From Alphaproteobacteria bacterium (GTDB taxonomy: Bacteria > Pseudomonadota > Alphaproteobacteria > Rickettsiales > JAIXRX01): DNA of 26,271 bases. The position numbers and the translations under genes are program-made. Below are positions 5,271 to 13,241 of the stretch, one piece after another; within the stretch, counting starts at the first letter, position 1, and every line of letters begins with the position of its first letter. The notes beneath the pieces were generated by a model. That model did not search any database. It had not been told where the DNA came from and saw nothing but the letters and a program-made list of their open reading frames with translations. The stretch covers positions 1-26,271 of the forward strand of contig JAIXRX010000165.1 in NCBI GenBank assembly GCA_027485005.1, in the 5' to 3' direction.

Positions 5271-8078
5271 ATGGATGATTTAATTGGTGAGTTTATTACA
5301 GAAACCTCGGAAAACATTGCAGTTCTAGATTCTGAGCTTGTGAAACTCGAACAAAATCCGAATGATGATGCCATTTTGGGAAATATTTTCCGCTTGGTAC
5401 ATACCATTAAGGGGACGTGCGGCTTTCTTGGTTTGCCCCGCTTGGAATCGGTGGCGCATGCGGGCGAGAATGTTCTCGATAAAATTCGACATAAGGATTT
5501 AGACGTCAGCCCTGAGGCGATCTCTTTGGTGCTTGAAGCATTGGATGTCATTAAAGGATTAATTGAATATTTAGCTGAAAACGGGACGGAGCCTGAGGGC
5601 CAAGACAAGGATTTAATTGGGCGCCTGAACCATTTTGCTGAGACGGGTGCAATTCTCGGCGCAACCGCTGCTCCTGCTCCTGTTGTTGCCGCGCCGGCCA
5701 TGGTTTTACCGGAAATTGGCACGGGCGGTGCACAAGATAGCGACGAACTGCAGCGTTTATTTGATGAAACTCCCGTAGAAATAGTGGTGGGAGAAATTAA
5801 AGATATTAAAGAGAGTAAGTCAACGGCTGCGGCGCAAGACAGCGAGGATCTTCAGCGTTTATTTGACGAAACGCCAGTTGAGGTGGTCACTGAAAAGCCA
5901 AAAGCTGAAGCGCCCCCAGCGGCAGCCATTCAGCAGCAAGCCAAAAAAGAAGCGGTCCAGCAAGGTCTTGATGCCAAAGGTGCGGCAGATTCAGCGGCTC
6001 TTGCTAATCAAAGTATCCGCGTTAATTTGGATGTGCTTGAGAATTTGATGCAAATGGTGGGTGAACTGGTTTTAACTCGTAATCAGCTTTTGCAATTAGT
6101 CCGCCACCGTCATGATAATGAATTTCTAACGCCGATTCAACAGCTTAGCCATATTACCACCGAGCTTCAAGAGCAGGTCATGAAAACACGCATGCAACCC
6201 ATTGGGAATGCGTGGGCGAAATTTCCGCGCTTGATTCGTGATTTGGCGCTGGAGTTAAACAAAAAAATTGAACTGCGCATGATGGGGGCTGAAACTGAGC
6301 TTGATCGCCAATTATTAGAGCTCATCAAAGATCCGTTGACGCATATGGTGCGTAACTCGTGCGATCATGGACTAGAGGTGCCGGCTGACCGTTTGGCGTC
6401 GGGTAAATCAGAGGTGGGAACGGTAACGCTGAGTGCTTATCATGAAGGCGGTCACATCATTATCGAGATTGTGGATGATGGGCGTGGTATCAATATTGCG
6501 CGGGTGAAAGAGAAGATTGTTAAAAATGGCATGGCCTCGAATTCTGAGATCGATAACATGACCGAATCTCAGATTATTCAGTATATTTTTAAGCCCGGTT
6601 TTTCGACGGCGGAAGTAGTGACGGCTGTTTCTGGTCGTGGTGTAGGCATGGATGTGGTGCGTACAAATATTGAGAAAATTGGCGGCACGATTGATATGTC
6701 GAGCGAGTTTGGCAAGGGTTCCAAATTCAGCATTAAAATTCCGCTGACACTAGCGATTGTGTCGGTACTGATTGTAGAAGCCGGTGGTGATAAATTTGCC
6801 TTGCCACAAATTAACGTGGTAGAGCTTGTGAGTGCTGGTCATGGGACAGATTATCCAATTGAAGAACTGCATGGTTCGCGCATCTTGCGCTTGCGTGACA
6901 AGTTACTGCCACTCATCTCGCTCAAAGATATTCTAAAACTGCCTGATACGATAGCTACCAAAGACCCTGAAAACAGCAATATTTTCGTGTCGGTGATACA
7001 GGTTGGTGGTTTTGAATATGGCTTGGTAGTCGACCGTGTATTTGACACAGAAGAGATTGTGGTCAAACCTGTTTCCAGCTTGCTCAAATCCATTCCTGTG
7101 TACTCAGGCAATACGATCTTGGGTGATGGCAGTGTGATCATGATTCTTGATCCGAATGGTATCATGCGCTTTATCAGCCAAGAGGATGGTGTGCGCGACA
7201 CGAGCTTGCCAAAATCGGCCGCTAAAGCGGGCCAAGATGAGCATATTGTGACCTTCTTGTTGTTCCGTGCCGGTGAAGGGGCGCCCAAGGCAGTACCACT
7301 TGAACTGGTCGCGCGTTTGGAAGAAATTGATACACAGACCATTGAGCATTCTGGGCAATATCCAGTGGTGCAATATCGTGATGAACTAATGCGATTGAAA
7401 ACGCTAAGTGATGACTATCAGATGAAGTCGGAAGGGGTACAGGAAGTCATTGTTTTCCGTTATGACGGCCAAATGCTTGGCATGGCAGTTGAAGAAATTC
7501 TGGATATTGTTGAAGCGCCTTACAAGATTAAAATTGCAAGTCATCAGGAAGGGTTTCTTGGTAGCACGGTGATTAATGGCAAAGTAACGGATGTGGTAGA
7601 TGTGGGCAAACAGCTTGAATCGATTCTTGCGCCTGCTTCCCAGCAGACTTCTGCAGCCATTGAGCAAGGGCCACGCTATCTTTTGTTTGTTGAGGACAGT
7701 CCATTCTTCCGCAATTTGACAACACCTTATCTCGCGTCTTCCGGGTTTGAAGTGACGGCCCTTGGTAGCGCGCTTGATGCTTTGGATTTTATGGAAAAAC
7801 CAAATTGTCCTGCTTTTGATGTGATTGTGACCGATATTGAAATGCCGGGGATGGATGGGTTTGAATTTACGAAAAACTGTAAGGCCAACCCAGCATTTTC
7901 GCATATTCCTATTTTTGCATTTACCTCAACTGTAAGCCGCGATTTTATCGCGAAAAGCCGAGATTATGGATTTAATGGATTCATTAATAAAACAGATCGC
8001 GCCGAATTATTAGAGGCCATTCGAAAAGTTGGTAAAGACGGTTCGCATGAGTTTTTTGCCAGTAAAGCCGTGCGTTAG
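5271..8078 (+). CDS. cheA: hybrid chemotaxis histidine kinase CheA with C-terminal receiver
   Basis: Autophosphorylates under receptor control and passes phosphate to CheY and CheB. The 935-residue domain order is: Hpt (1-~105, H44 in LVHTIKGTCGFLG); long linker (~125-245) with two copies of QDS(DE/ED)LQRLFDETPVE at 154-173 and 188-207; dimerisation and HATPase (~250-500, with HMVRNSCDHGLE, VDDGRGI, GRGVGMDVV); CheW-like domain 1 (~505-650); CheW-like domain 2 (~665-795); receiver (~803-925, D855 in TDIEMPGMDG, Lys in INKT). A standard CheA is ~650-700 aa, so the second CheW and the receiver account for the extra length. The receiver may act as a phosphate sink or route. Start has GGGGG upstream. 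First gene of the cheAWYBR block. Confidence 0.96.
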   Translation: MDDLIGEFITETSENIAVLDSELVKLEQNPNDDAILGNIFRLVHTIKGTCGFLGLPRLESVAHAGENVLDKIRHKDLDVSPEAISLVLEALDVIKGLIEYLAENGTEPEGQDKDLIGRLNHFAETGAILGATAAPAPVVAAPAMVLPEIGTGGAQDSDELQRLFDETPVEIVVGEIKDIKESKSTAAAQDSEDLQRLFDETPVEVVTEKPKAEAPPAAAIQQQAKKEAVQQGLDAKGAADSAALANQSIRVNLDVLENLMQMVGELVLTRNQLLQLVRHRHDNEFLTPIQQLSHITTELQEQVMKTRMQPIGNAWAKFPRLIRDLALELNKKIELRMMGAETELDRQLLELIKDPLTHMVRNSCDHGLEVPADRLASGKSEVGTVTLSAYHEGGHIIIEIVDDGRGINIARVKEKIVKNGMASNSEIDNMTESQIIQYIFKPGFSTAEVVTAVSGRGVGMDVVRTNIEKIGGTIDMSSEFGKGSKFSIKIPLTLAIVSVLIVEAGGDKFALPQINVVELVSAGHGTDYPIEELHGSRILRLRDKLLPLISLKDILKLPDTIATKDPENSNIFVSVIQVGGFEYGLVVDRVFDTEEIVVKPVSSLLKSIPVYSGNTILGDGSVIMILDPNGIMRFISQEDGVRDTSLPKSAAKAGQDEHIVTFLLFRAGEGAPKAVPLELVARLEEIDTQTIEHSGQYPVVQYRDELMRLKTLSDDYQMKSEGVQEVIVFRYDGQMLGMAVEEILDIVEAPYKIKIASHQEGFLGSTVINGKVTDVVDVGKQLESILAPASQQTSAAIEQGPRYLLFVEDSPFFRNLTTPYLASSGFEVTALGSALDALDFMEKPNCPAFDVIVTDIEMPGMDGFEFTKNCKANPAFSHIPIFAFTSTVSRDFIAKSRDYGFNGFINKTDRAELLEAIRKVGKDGSHEFFASKAVR
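5730..5891 (+). repeat. imperfect direct repeat in the cheA linker
   Basis: Two copies of a ~60-base unit at 5730-5789 and 5832-5891, offset 102 bases (34 codons). They encode 20-residue segments identical at 16 positions. Most changes between copies are synonymous or conservative, so the duplication is old and the peptide is probably under selection. Confidence 0.85.
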
Positions 8079-8087
8079 GAGGAATAA

Positions 8088-8564
8088 ATGTCTAGTTTAG
8101 CCGTAGCAGAAACTCACGAAATGAAGCGCAGTGGAATGGATGATCAAGAGTTCGTGACTGTGCGAGTGGCTGGTCAACTTTTTGGTATTCCGGTGCTGCA
8201 GGTACAAGATGTGTTGCGTGGCCAGAAACGTTTTCATGTCCCGCTGAGCGATGATTTTATTGCAGGTGCTATGAACCTTCGCGGACGCATTGTTACGGCG
8301 ATTGATATGTATATTCGCCTTAAAATTGTTCGCCCAGAAGGTGAGGCAGGCAATTCTACCATGAGTGTGGTGGTCGAACATAAAGCTGAACTTTACAGCT
8401 TAGAGGTCGATGTCGTCGGGGATGTATTAACTGTTTCTCCCGATAGGGTTGAGCGCAACCCCAACAATATGGATAACACATGGCGAGATATTGCGTCTGG
8501 TGTCATTAAGTTAAAGGAAGAACTGCTCGTGATTCTTGATGTCGCCAAGTTGCTCAATTTATAA
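8088..8564 (+). CDS. cheW: chemotaxis coupling protein CheW
   Basis: Adaptor linking receptors to CheA in the signalling array. The 158-aa single CheW domain has the typical strands: FVTVRVAGQLFGIPVLQVQDVL, then GAMNLRGRIVTAIDM around the receptor-binding surface, and EELLVILDVAKLL near the end. It carries about 18 extra N-terminal residues. The cheA stop codon is embedded in its ribosome site (TAGGAGG, then ATG six bases later), implying tight co-expression with cheA. Confidence 0.95.
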   Translation: MSSLAVAETHEMKRSGMDDQEFVTVRVAGQLFGIPVLQVQDVLRGQKRFHVPLSDDFIAGAMNLRGRIVTAIDMYIRLKIVRPEGEAGNSTMSVVVEHKAELYSLEVDVVGDVLTVSPDRVERNPNNMDNTWRDIASGVIKLKEELLVILDVAKLLNL

Positions 8565-8589
8565 AAACGATAATTTTTGCAGGTAGTTT

Positions 8590-8964
8590 ATGAGTGATAT
8601 TTTTCTAGTGGTGGATGATTCGAAGGTGGTGCGCACCATTGCCCGCAGGATGCTGGAAGCGCATGGTTTTCAGATTGAAGAGGCAGAAGACGGAGTGTTT
8701 GCCCTTGAATATGTAACCACCAAAGGCATGCCCACCGCTATTTTGTTGGACGTAAACATGCCCAATATGGGCGGGTTGGAATTTTTAGAACAATTACGCG
8801 CACTGCCCCAAGGGGATGCGCCGGTGGTTATTTTCTGTACCACAGAAAATGATTTCAGCTTTATTGCGAAAGCTATGGCGCTCGGTGCTCAGGAATTTAT
8901 TATGAAGCCGTTCGATGAAGAAATCATTGCGGCTAAACTCTCTCAGGTGGGCTTGATTGCTTAA
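8590..8964 (+). CDS. cheY: CheY-type single-domain response regulator
   Basis: Phosphorylated by CheA; the phospho-form acts on the flagellar switch or competes for phosphate. The 124-aa receiver has the acidic pair D9-D10 (VVDDSK), phospho-acceptor D54 (LLDVNMPNMGG), the Thr of CTTEN and the Lys of MKPF. GG replaces the more common DG after NMPNM. It sits 25 bases after cheW. Whether it binds the motor FliM or serves as a phosphate sink cannot be told from sequence. A second receiver is fused to CheA, so at least two receivers plus CheB compete for the same kinase. Confidence 0.93.
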   Translation: MSDIFLVVDDSKVVRTIARRMLEAHGFQIEEAEDGVFALEYVTTKGMPTAILLDVNMPNMGGLEFLEQLRALPQGDAPVVIFCTTENDFSFIAKAMALGAQEFIMKPFDEEIIAAKLSQVGLIA

Positions 8965-8967
8965 CAT

Positions 8968-10110
8968 ATGCCCTATTTTGAAAAGCGATTCCAAACGCCA
9001 CTGAATATTTTGATTGTTGATGATTCAGCGATTATTCGTCGTGTGCTGCAAAATACGTTATCGCGGCACAATGACATCAATGTTGTTGCAGCCTGTGAAA
9101 ATGGGCAATTAGCGCTGGAAGCGGTAAAGAATCATGCCAGTATTGATATGGTTCTTATGGATATTGAAATGCCCGTCATGGACGGCATGACCGCCTTGCC
9201 ATTGATACTCGAGGTGCGGCCAAAACTTAAGGTGATGATTATTTCTACGCTATCTAAACCAAATGCAACGGTGACGATGGAAGCGTTGCGTTTGGGCGCG
9301 GTCGATTACTTGCCAAAACCAACCGCGCAAGAAACACATGATCTTTCAAATTTTGAACGTGATTTACTTAATAAAATTCGTGCAAATTTTATTAACGATC
9401 GAGTGCTATTGCAAGACCCTCTGGCAGCCTCGCGTGCAGCATTATCTTCGGCATCCTCTACACCCAAGCCAAGCGTTACACCCGAAGCGGTCAGACCTGT
9501 TATCACTGGATCCATCTATCCCTCATTTCCTGTGCATGCGCTAGCGATTGGCTCGTCCACGGGTGGGCCGCAAGCGCTGCAAACATTATTCAGTGCCATT
9601 GCGGGGCAACTAAAAGAATGGCCGATTTTTATTACGCAACATATGCCTGCTACTTTTACAGGCATTTTAGCAGAGCAGCTTAGCCAAACATTGGGAAGAA
9701 AATGCATTGAGGCGGTTCATGACGGCCTGGTGCAGCCAGGCGGCGTCTATGTTGCGCCAGGTGATTACCATATGGAAGTGGCGCTGCAGGGTGGAAATCT
9801 CGTGACCAAAATTAACCAGAACCCGCAAGTAAATTATTGCCGTCCATCAGTGGACGCCATGATGCCATCCCTTATAAAATTTTATGGCAAAAACTTATTG
9901 GGGGTGATGCTGACGGGGATGGGCCAGGACGGCATGCAAGGTTTTAAAGCCATGGTCCAAACAGGCGGTACAGCGATTGCGCAAGACAAAGAGACAAGCG
10001 TGGTATGGGGGATGCCTAAAGCGGTGGCAGAGGCGGGTATTTGTCGCCAGATTCTACCGTTGCAAGAGATTGGCAGCTATTTGATCAGTGTGAGTCGGGG
10101 AGCACGGTAG
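8968..10110 (+). CDS. cheB: chemotaxis protein-glutamate methylesterase CheB
   Basis: Removes methyl groups from receptor glutamates and deamidates glutamines for adaptation; activated by CheA phosphorylation. The 380 residues comprise a receiver (~10-130: VDDSAIIRRV, D65 in LMDIEMPVMDG, KPTAQ) and a methylesterase domain (~190-375). The catalytic triad is visible: Ser197 in GSSTGGPQ, His in ITQHMPATFTG and Asp in TGMGQDGM. A Ser/Ala/Pro-rich linker joins the halves. The ATG at 8968 is three bases after the cheY stop and the gene precedes cheR, forming the usual adaptation pair. Confidence 0.96.
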   Translation: MPYFEKRFQTPLNILIVDDSAIIRRVLQNTLSRHNDINVVAACENGQLALEAVKNHASIDMVLMDIEMPVMDGMTALPLILEVRPKLKVMIISTLSKPNATVTMEALRLGAVDYLPKPTAQETHDLSNFERDLLNKIRANFINDRVLLQDPLAASRAALSSASSTPKPSVTPEAVRPVITGSIYPSFPVHALAIGSSTGGPQALQTLFSAIAGQLKEWPIFITQHMPATFTGILAEQLSQTLGRKCIEAVHDGLVQPGGVYVAPGDYHMEVALQGGNLVTKINQNPQVNYCRPSVDAMMPSLIKFYGKNLLGVMLTGMGQDGMQGFKAMVQTGGTAIAQDKETSVVWGMPKAVAEAGICRQILPLQEIGSYLISVSRGAR

Positions 10111-10112
10111 AG

Positions 10113-10931
10113 ATGCAAGCAGAAGCTTTCCAGATTCTTTCAGAAGTGATTTATAAACGCTCAGGGATAGTGCTGACACCAGAGAAAGAATATCTTTTAG
10201 AATCACGCTTGCAGCCATTTCTGAAGCAATGGGAATGTGCAGATTTTATGGTGTTGGCATCGAAAGTGAAGGGCTTTGGGAGCCCTGCTCTGCTCAAAGA
10301 AATGACCGAGGCTTTAACCACTAATGAAACCTCTTTCTTCCGTGACAATAAACCATTTCAATATTTTGCTGATAAACTTCTCCCGTTATTAAAAGAAAAG
10401 CAGTCACTGACCAAACAGTTACGCTTTTGGAGTGCGGCGTGTTCCTATGGTCAAGAAGCTTATTCATTGGTGATGCAAATGAATGAAAAACGCTTAGACG
10501 CGGAAGGGTATAATTACCAATTTCTTGCGACGGATCTGGCCGAAAAGGTTTTGGAAAAAGCGCGCGATGGTCTTTTTTCTCAGTTTGAAGTGCAGCGCGG
10601 GATGCCTATTCAGCTTTTGCTGAAATATTTTACGCAGACCCCCGACCAAAATTGGCAGCTAAAACCAGAGTTCCGCCAGCGGGTAAATTTTAAGGCATTC
10701 AATCTGATGGATGATCCAGCGGCCTTTGGAAAGTTTGATGTCATTTTTTGTCGTAACGTGCTGATTTATTTTGATAATCCAACAAAGACAGCGGTTATTA
10801 ATCGTTTGATTAAACAGTTGCAACCCCATGGTTATTTAGTGGTCGGAAGTACTGAAACGGTGGATGCGCTCTGCCCGCAGTTAGTTCCCTTACCAGATAA
10901 TGAGCGCGGTTTTTATCAGTTAAAATCTTAG
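10113..10931 (+). CDS. cheR: chemotaxis protein methyltransferase CheR
   Basis: SAM-dependent methylation of receptor glutamates, opposing CheB. The 272 residues contain an N-terminal helical domain (~1-75) and the methyltransferase domain: TTNETSFFRDNKPF, the SAM-binding WSAACSYGQEAYSLVM (Ser in the family GCS/ACS motif), FLATDLAEKVLEKA and FDVIFCRNVLIYFD. The ATG at 10113 is two bases after the cheB stop, with GGGGAG inside the cheB end. An upstream in-frame ATG at 10041 lies deep in cheB and is not used. Last gene of the che block; no receptor, CheD, CheC or CheZ is encoded here. Confidence 0.95.
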   Translation: MQAEAFQILSEVIYKRSGIVLTPEKEYLLESRLQPFLKQWECADFMVLASKVKGFGSPALLKEMTEALTTNETSFFRDNKPFQYFADKLLPLLKEKQSLTKQLRFWSAACSYGQEAYSLVMQMNEKRLDAEGYNYQFLATDLAEKVLEKARDGLFSQFEVQRGMPIQLLLKYFTQTPDQNWQLKPEFRQRVNFKAFNLMDDPAAFGKFDVIFCRNVLIYFDNPTKTAVINRLIKQLQPHGYLVVGSTETVDALCPQLVPLPDNERGFYQLKS

Positions 10932-10981
10932 AAATTCGTCAGTTTCATCAAACTGTCACAATTATCTGCTAGATTGCGCGC

Positions 10982-11617
10982 ATGACAAAACGCGCCGTAC
11001 TTCTTTTTGCTATATTATTCGGCCTTGCTGCCTGCAAGGATTGCTATCTATTGTGCTATAATCCTATGGAAATTCAGATGGGATATGTCGATCAACGCGA
11101 TGATTGCCAGGGGCTATCTGAGCAACGGATTGATGATTTTTTAGATGCGAAAGAGCAATCCGCTGATCCACGCTCTCGTAATACCGTTTTGTTAGCGATT
11201 TTTAGCAAATGTATGCAAGGTGGTGGCTGGGGTGTTTCAAGCCCTAAAATGGACGCAGTGGTCGAGAAATATGGCGAGAAACGCTTTGCGTCTTTGTTGC
11301 CAAAGAAATCTAAAAAAGATGATGATAAGAAAGATGGAAAAGTGGCAGCTGACAATGCGCACAAGGAAGAAAAACGTGTGCCCCCTAGCCGAGAGTCTGG
11401 CTTGGAAACCTCTCCGCAAGATAAGCGCTTTCAAAGTTATCAAGGACGTGGTGGTACCGATCTCACACGTCAGCCTTCTGCTCCCTATTGGCAGGAACCA
11501 GCGAGCTACAGTCCACAACCTGCTCCTATAGCGCCAGATAGCGTTCGTTATCAACCATCGGCGCTTGGGGTTGGGCCGGCGCCGCAATCTGGCATGTATC
11601 AGCCTGCTCCACGCTAA
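10982..11617 (+). CDS. putative lipoprotein with Pro/Gln-rich tail
   Basis: 211 aa beginning with a lipoprotein signal peptide: MTKRAVLLFAILFG followed by lipobox LAAC with the lipidated Cys at position 18. Residues ~19-105 form a small Cys-containing domain (KDCYLLCYNP, YVDQRDDCQGLSEQRIDDFL, FSKCMQGGGWGVSSPK), with four further cysteines that could form disulphides in the periplasm. Residues ~110-135 are Lys/Asp-rich and the remainder is a disordered Pro/Gln/Ser/Tyr-rich tail. It starts 50 bases after cheR on the same strand and may be co-transcribed. Family not recognised; the tail suggests a cell-wall or envelope spacer, which is inference. The ribosome site is weak. Confidence 0.75.
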   Translation: MTKRAVLLFAILFGLAACKDCYLLCYNPMEIQMGYVDQRDDCQGLSEQRIDDFLDAKEQSADPRSRNTVLLAIFSKCMQGGGWGVSSPKMDAVVEKYGEKRFASLLPKKSKKDDDKKDGKVAADNAHKEEKRVPPSRESGLETSPQDKRFQSYQGRGGTDLTRQPSAPYWQEPASYSPQPAPIAPDSVRYQPSALGVGPAPQSGMYQPAPR

Positions 11618-11632
11618 TAGATAATTAGGCTG

Positions 11633-11708
11633 TGGTGCCGAAGACAGGAATCGAACCTGCGACCTCATCATTACGAATGACGCGCTCTACCAACTGAGCT
11701 ACTTCGGC
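11633..11708 (-). tRNA. tRNA-Thr (anticodon CGT)
   Basis: 76 bases on the minus strand. Acceptor GCCGAAG pairs with CTTCGGC. Anticodon stem GTCAT/ATGAT flanks loop TTCGTAA with anticodon CGT, reading ACG. T-arm GGTTCGATTCC is present and the CCA is encoded. With tRNA-Thr(TGT) at 3474-3549, this gives two threonine isoacceptors in the window. Confidence 0.97.
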
Positions 11709-11725
11709 ACAAAAAACGCCAAGGG

Positions 11726-11754
11726 GAAATAGCAAGCAGACAGGCTTTTGGCAA
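11726..11754 (-). promoter_or_regulatory. predicted promoter of tRNA-Thr(CGT)
   Basis: On the minus strand: -35 TTGCCA (11754-11749), 17-base spacer, -10-like TATTTC (11731-11726). The expected start is about ten bases before the mature tRNA. A GCTTTTG/CAAAAGC inverted repeat (11744-11762) overlaps the -35. The -10 is poor (three of six). Confidence 0.35.
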
Positions 11755-11765
11755 GCAAAAGCACG

Positions 11766-11954
11766 CTAGGGCGTTTCTGCCAGCATTTTACTGAGTTTGC
11801 GGGCGGCCAGTTTGGTCAGGGTTTCCCTTGGGGTGCGTGGGTCCCCCACGATGCTGGCTTCTTGGCCCGTGACGGGGTCGATCGCTGTCACCTTGGCAAA
11901 GCGCCCAACCACCACCGATTCAAAAAGAAAAGCATCCTCAGAAGGGCTTGGCAT
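11766..11954 (-). CDS. small conserved-looking protein, last gene of the aro/CNNM operon
   Basis: 62 aa: begins MPSPSEDAFLFESVVVGRF, then KVTAIDPVTGQEASIVGDP, and ends in a Lys/Arg/Leu helix (TLTKLAARKLSKMLAE). This pattern of short beta strands followed by one helix resembles small proteins found in many alphaproteobacterial genomes; from memory it may be the DUF6898 group, but I am not certain. It starts three bases after the stop of the CNNM/CorC protein, so it is co-transcribed and probably translationally coupled. No signal peptide or membrane segment; cytoplasmic. Function unknown. Confidence 0.65.
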   Translation of the reverse strand: MPSPSEDAFLFESVVVGRFAKVTAIDPVTGQEASIVGDPRTPRETLTKLAARKLSKMLAETP

Positions 11955-11957
11955 GTG

Positions 11958-13235
11958 CTAGCTGTTTTCGGGCGCATTTAAGCGCGTGAGTTTCACACGC
12001 GTAATCTGGTTGTCGGTACGTTCCATGACGGTCCATTGCAGATGTTCTTCTTTGAACACTTCGTTTTTATGCGGGATTTTGCGCGCCAGATGAATGACAT
12101 AGCCCGCCACCGTCGAGGCCTCTTCGTCTGACAGGCGAATATCAAGCGCGCGGTTAAGTTCACGCACCGTCACACTGCCTTGAATCATCCAGCTGTCGGC
12201 CGTGATGCGCACAATGTTTTTATTGTCCACATAATCGTGCTCATCATCAATCGCGCCCACAATTTCTTCCAAAATATCTTCCAGCGTCACAATGCCCAGC
12301 CACATGCCATATTCGTCGATCACAAAGGCAAGGTGCTGGCGGCGGGTGCGGAAGGCCTGCAACTGCTCTTTGAGCGAGGTGGTGGAAGGGATAAACCACG
12401 GCGTGGTGAGAAGCCCAAGCAGAATGTCTTTGGAAAGATCCTGACCATGTTCACGCAGCGCCCGCATGAGGGTTTTAATGTGCAACACACCAATAATATT
12501 GTCGGGGGTTTCTTTCCATAATGGCAGGCGTGTGTGTGGGGTGTTGACGGCTGCTTCAATAATCTCTGCAGCGCTGAGATCGGCGTCAATCGTCTGCACC
12601 AATTTGCGGTGCGTCATAATATCTTCCAGCGGCACTTCGTCCAAATCCAGCACGCTGCTGAGCATGTCTTTATCTTGTTTTACCATTTCGCCTTGGTCAT
12701 GGTGCAGGGCGATGCTGCCGCGCAGCGCGTCCGCCGCACTGACCAGATGAGGAGTGGCGCGGCTGCCCAAGATGCGCAAAATAGCGCCCGTGATATGTTG
12801 GATGAACCAATTAAGCGGGCGGCACAACCAGACCATGACCGCAATAAAGGGCGAGAGCCACAGCGCGATACGCTCAGAATGTTCCAGCGCAATCGTTTTG
12901 GGCAAAATTTCGGCAAACACAATAATCAGCACCGACATAATGCCTGTCACATATAAAATGCCATGTTCACCCCATGCATTCAGCGCAAGGCCAGTGGCGA
13001 GTGCGGAGGCAAAAATATTGATGATGTTATTGCCAATCAAAATACTGCCGATGAGGGCGTCATTTTGTTCGCGCAATTTATAAACTAGCTTGGCGCGTTT
13101 ATTGCCTTCATTACGCAAATGATAGATGCGCGCGCGCGAGACGCTGGTGAGGCTGGTTTCAGACGCAGAAAACAGCGCTGACATCATCAGCATCAGAAGA
13201 ATTCCAAGGAAATTATAAATTAATTCGGCGCTCAT
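11958..13235 (-). CDS. CNNM/CorC-family transporter (HlyC/CorC, TlyC-like)
   Basis: Integral membrane protein with cytosolic CBS domains; family members are linked to Mg2+ or Co2+ transport and resistance. The 425 residues comprise the DUF21/CNNM transmembrane domain (~1-180: FSASETSLTSVSRAR, GSILIGNNIINIFASALAT, VLIIVFAEILPKTIALEHS), a CBS pair (~205-335: IMTHRKLVQTID, GVLHIKTLMRALREHG, HLAFVIDEYGMWLGIVTLEDILEEIVG) and a C-terminal CorC_HlyC domain (~345-420). All parts are complete. It follows aroB by six bases; the ribosome site overlaps the aroB stop (AGGATAA). The substrate is not deducible from the sequence. Confidence 0.9.
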   Translation of the reverse strand: MSAELIYNFLGILLMLMMSALFSASETSLTSVSRARIYHLRNEGNKRAKLVYKLREQNDALIGSILIGNNIINIFASALATGLALNAWGEHGILYVTGIMSVLIIVFAEILPKTIALEHSERIALWLSPFIAVMVWLCRPLNWFIQHITGAILRILGSRATPHLVSAADALRGSIALHHDQGEMVKQDKDMLSSVLDLDEVPLEDIMTHRKLVQTIDADLSAAEIIEAAVNTPHTRLPLWKETPDNIIGVLHIKTLMRALREHGQDLSKDILLGLLTTPWFIPSTTSLKEQLQAFRTRRQHLAFVIDEYGMWLGIVTLEDILEEIVGAIDDEHDYVDNKNIVRITADSWMIQGSVTVRELNRALDIRLSDEEASTVAGYVIHLARKIPHKNEVFKEEHLQWTVMERTDNQITRVKLTRLNAPENS

Positions 13236-13241
13236 GATTGA

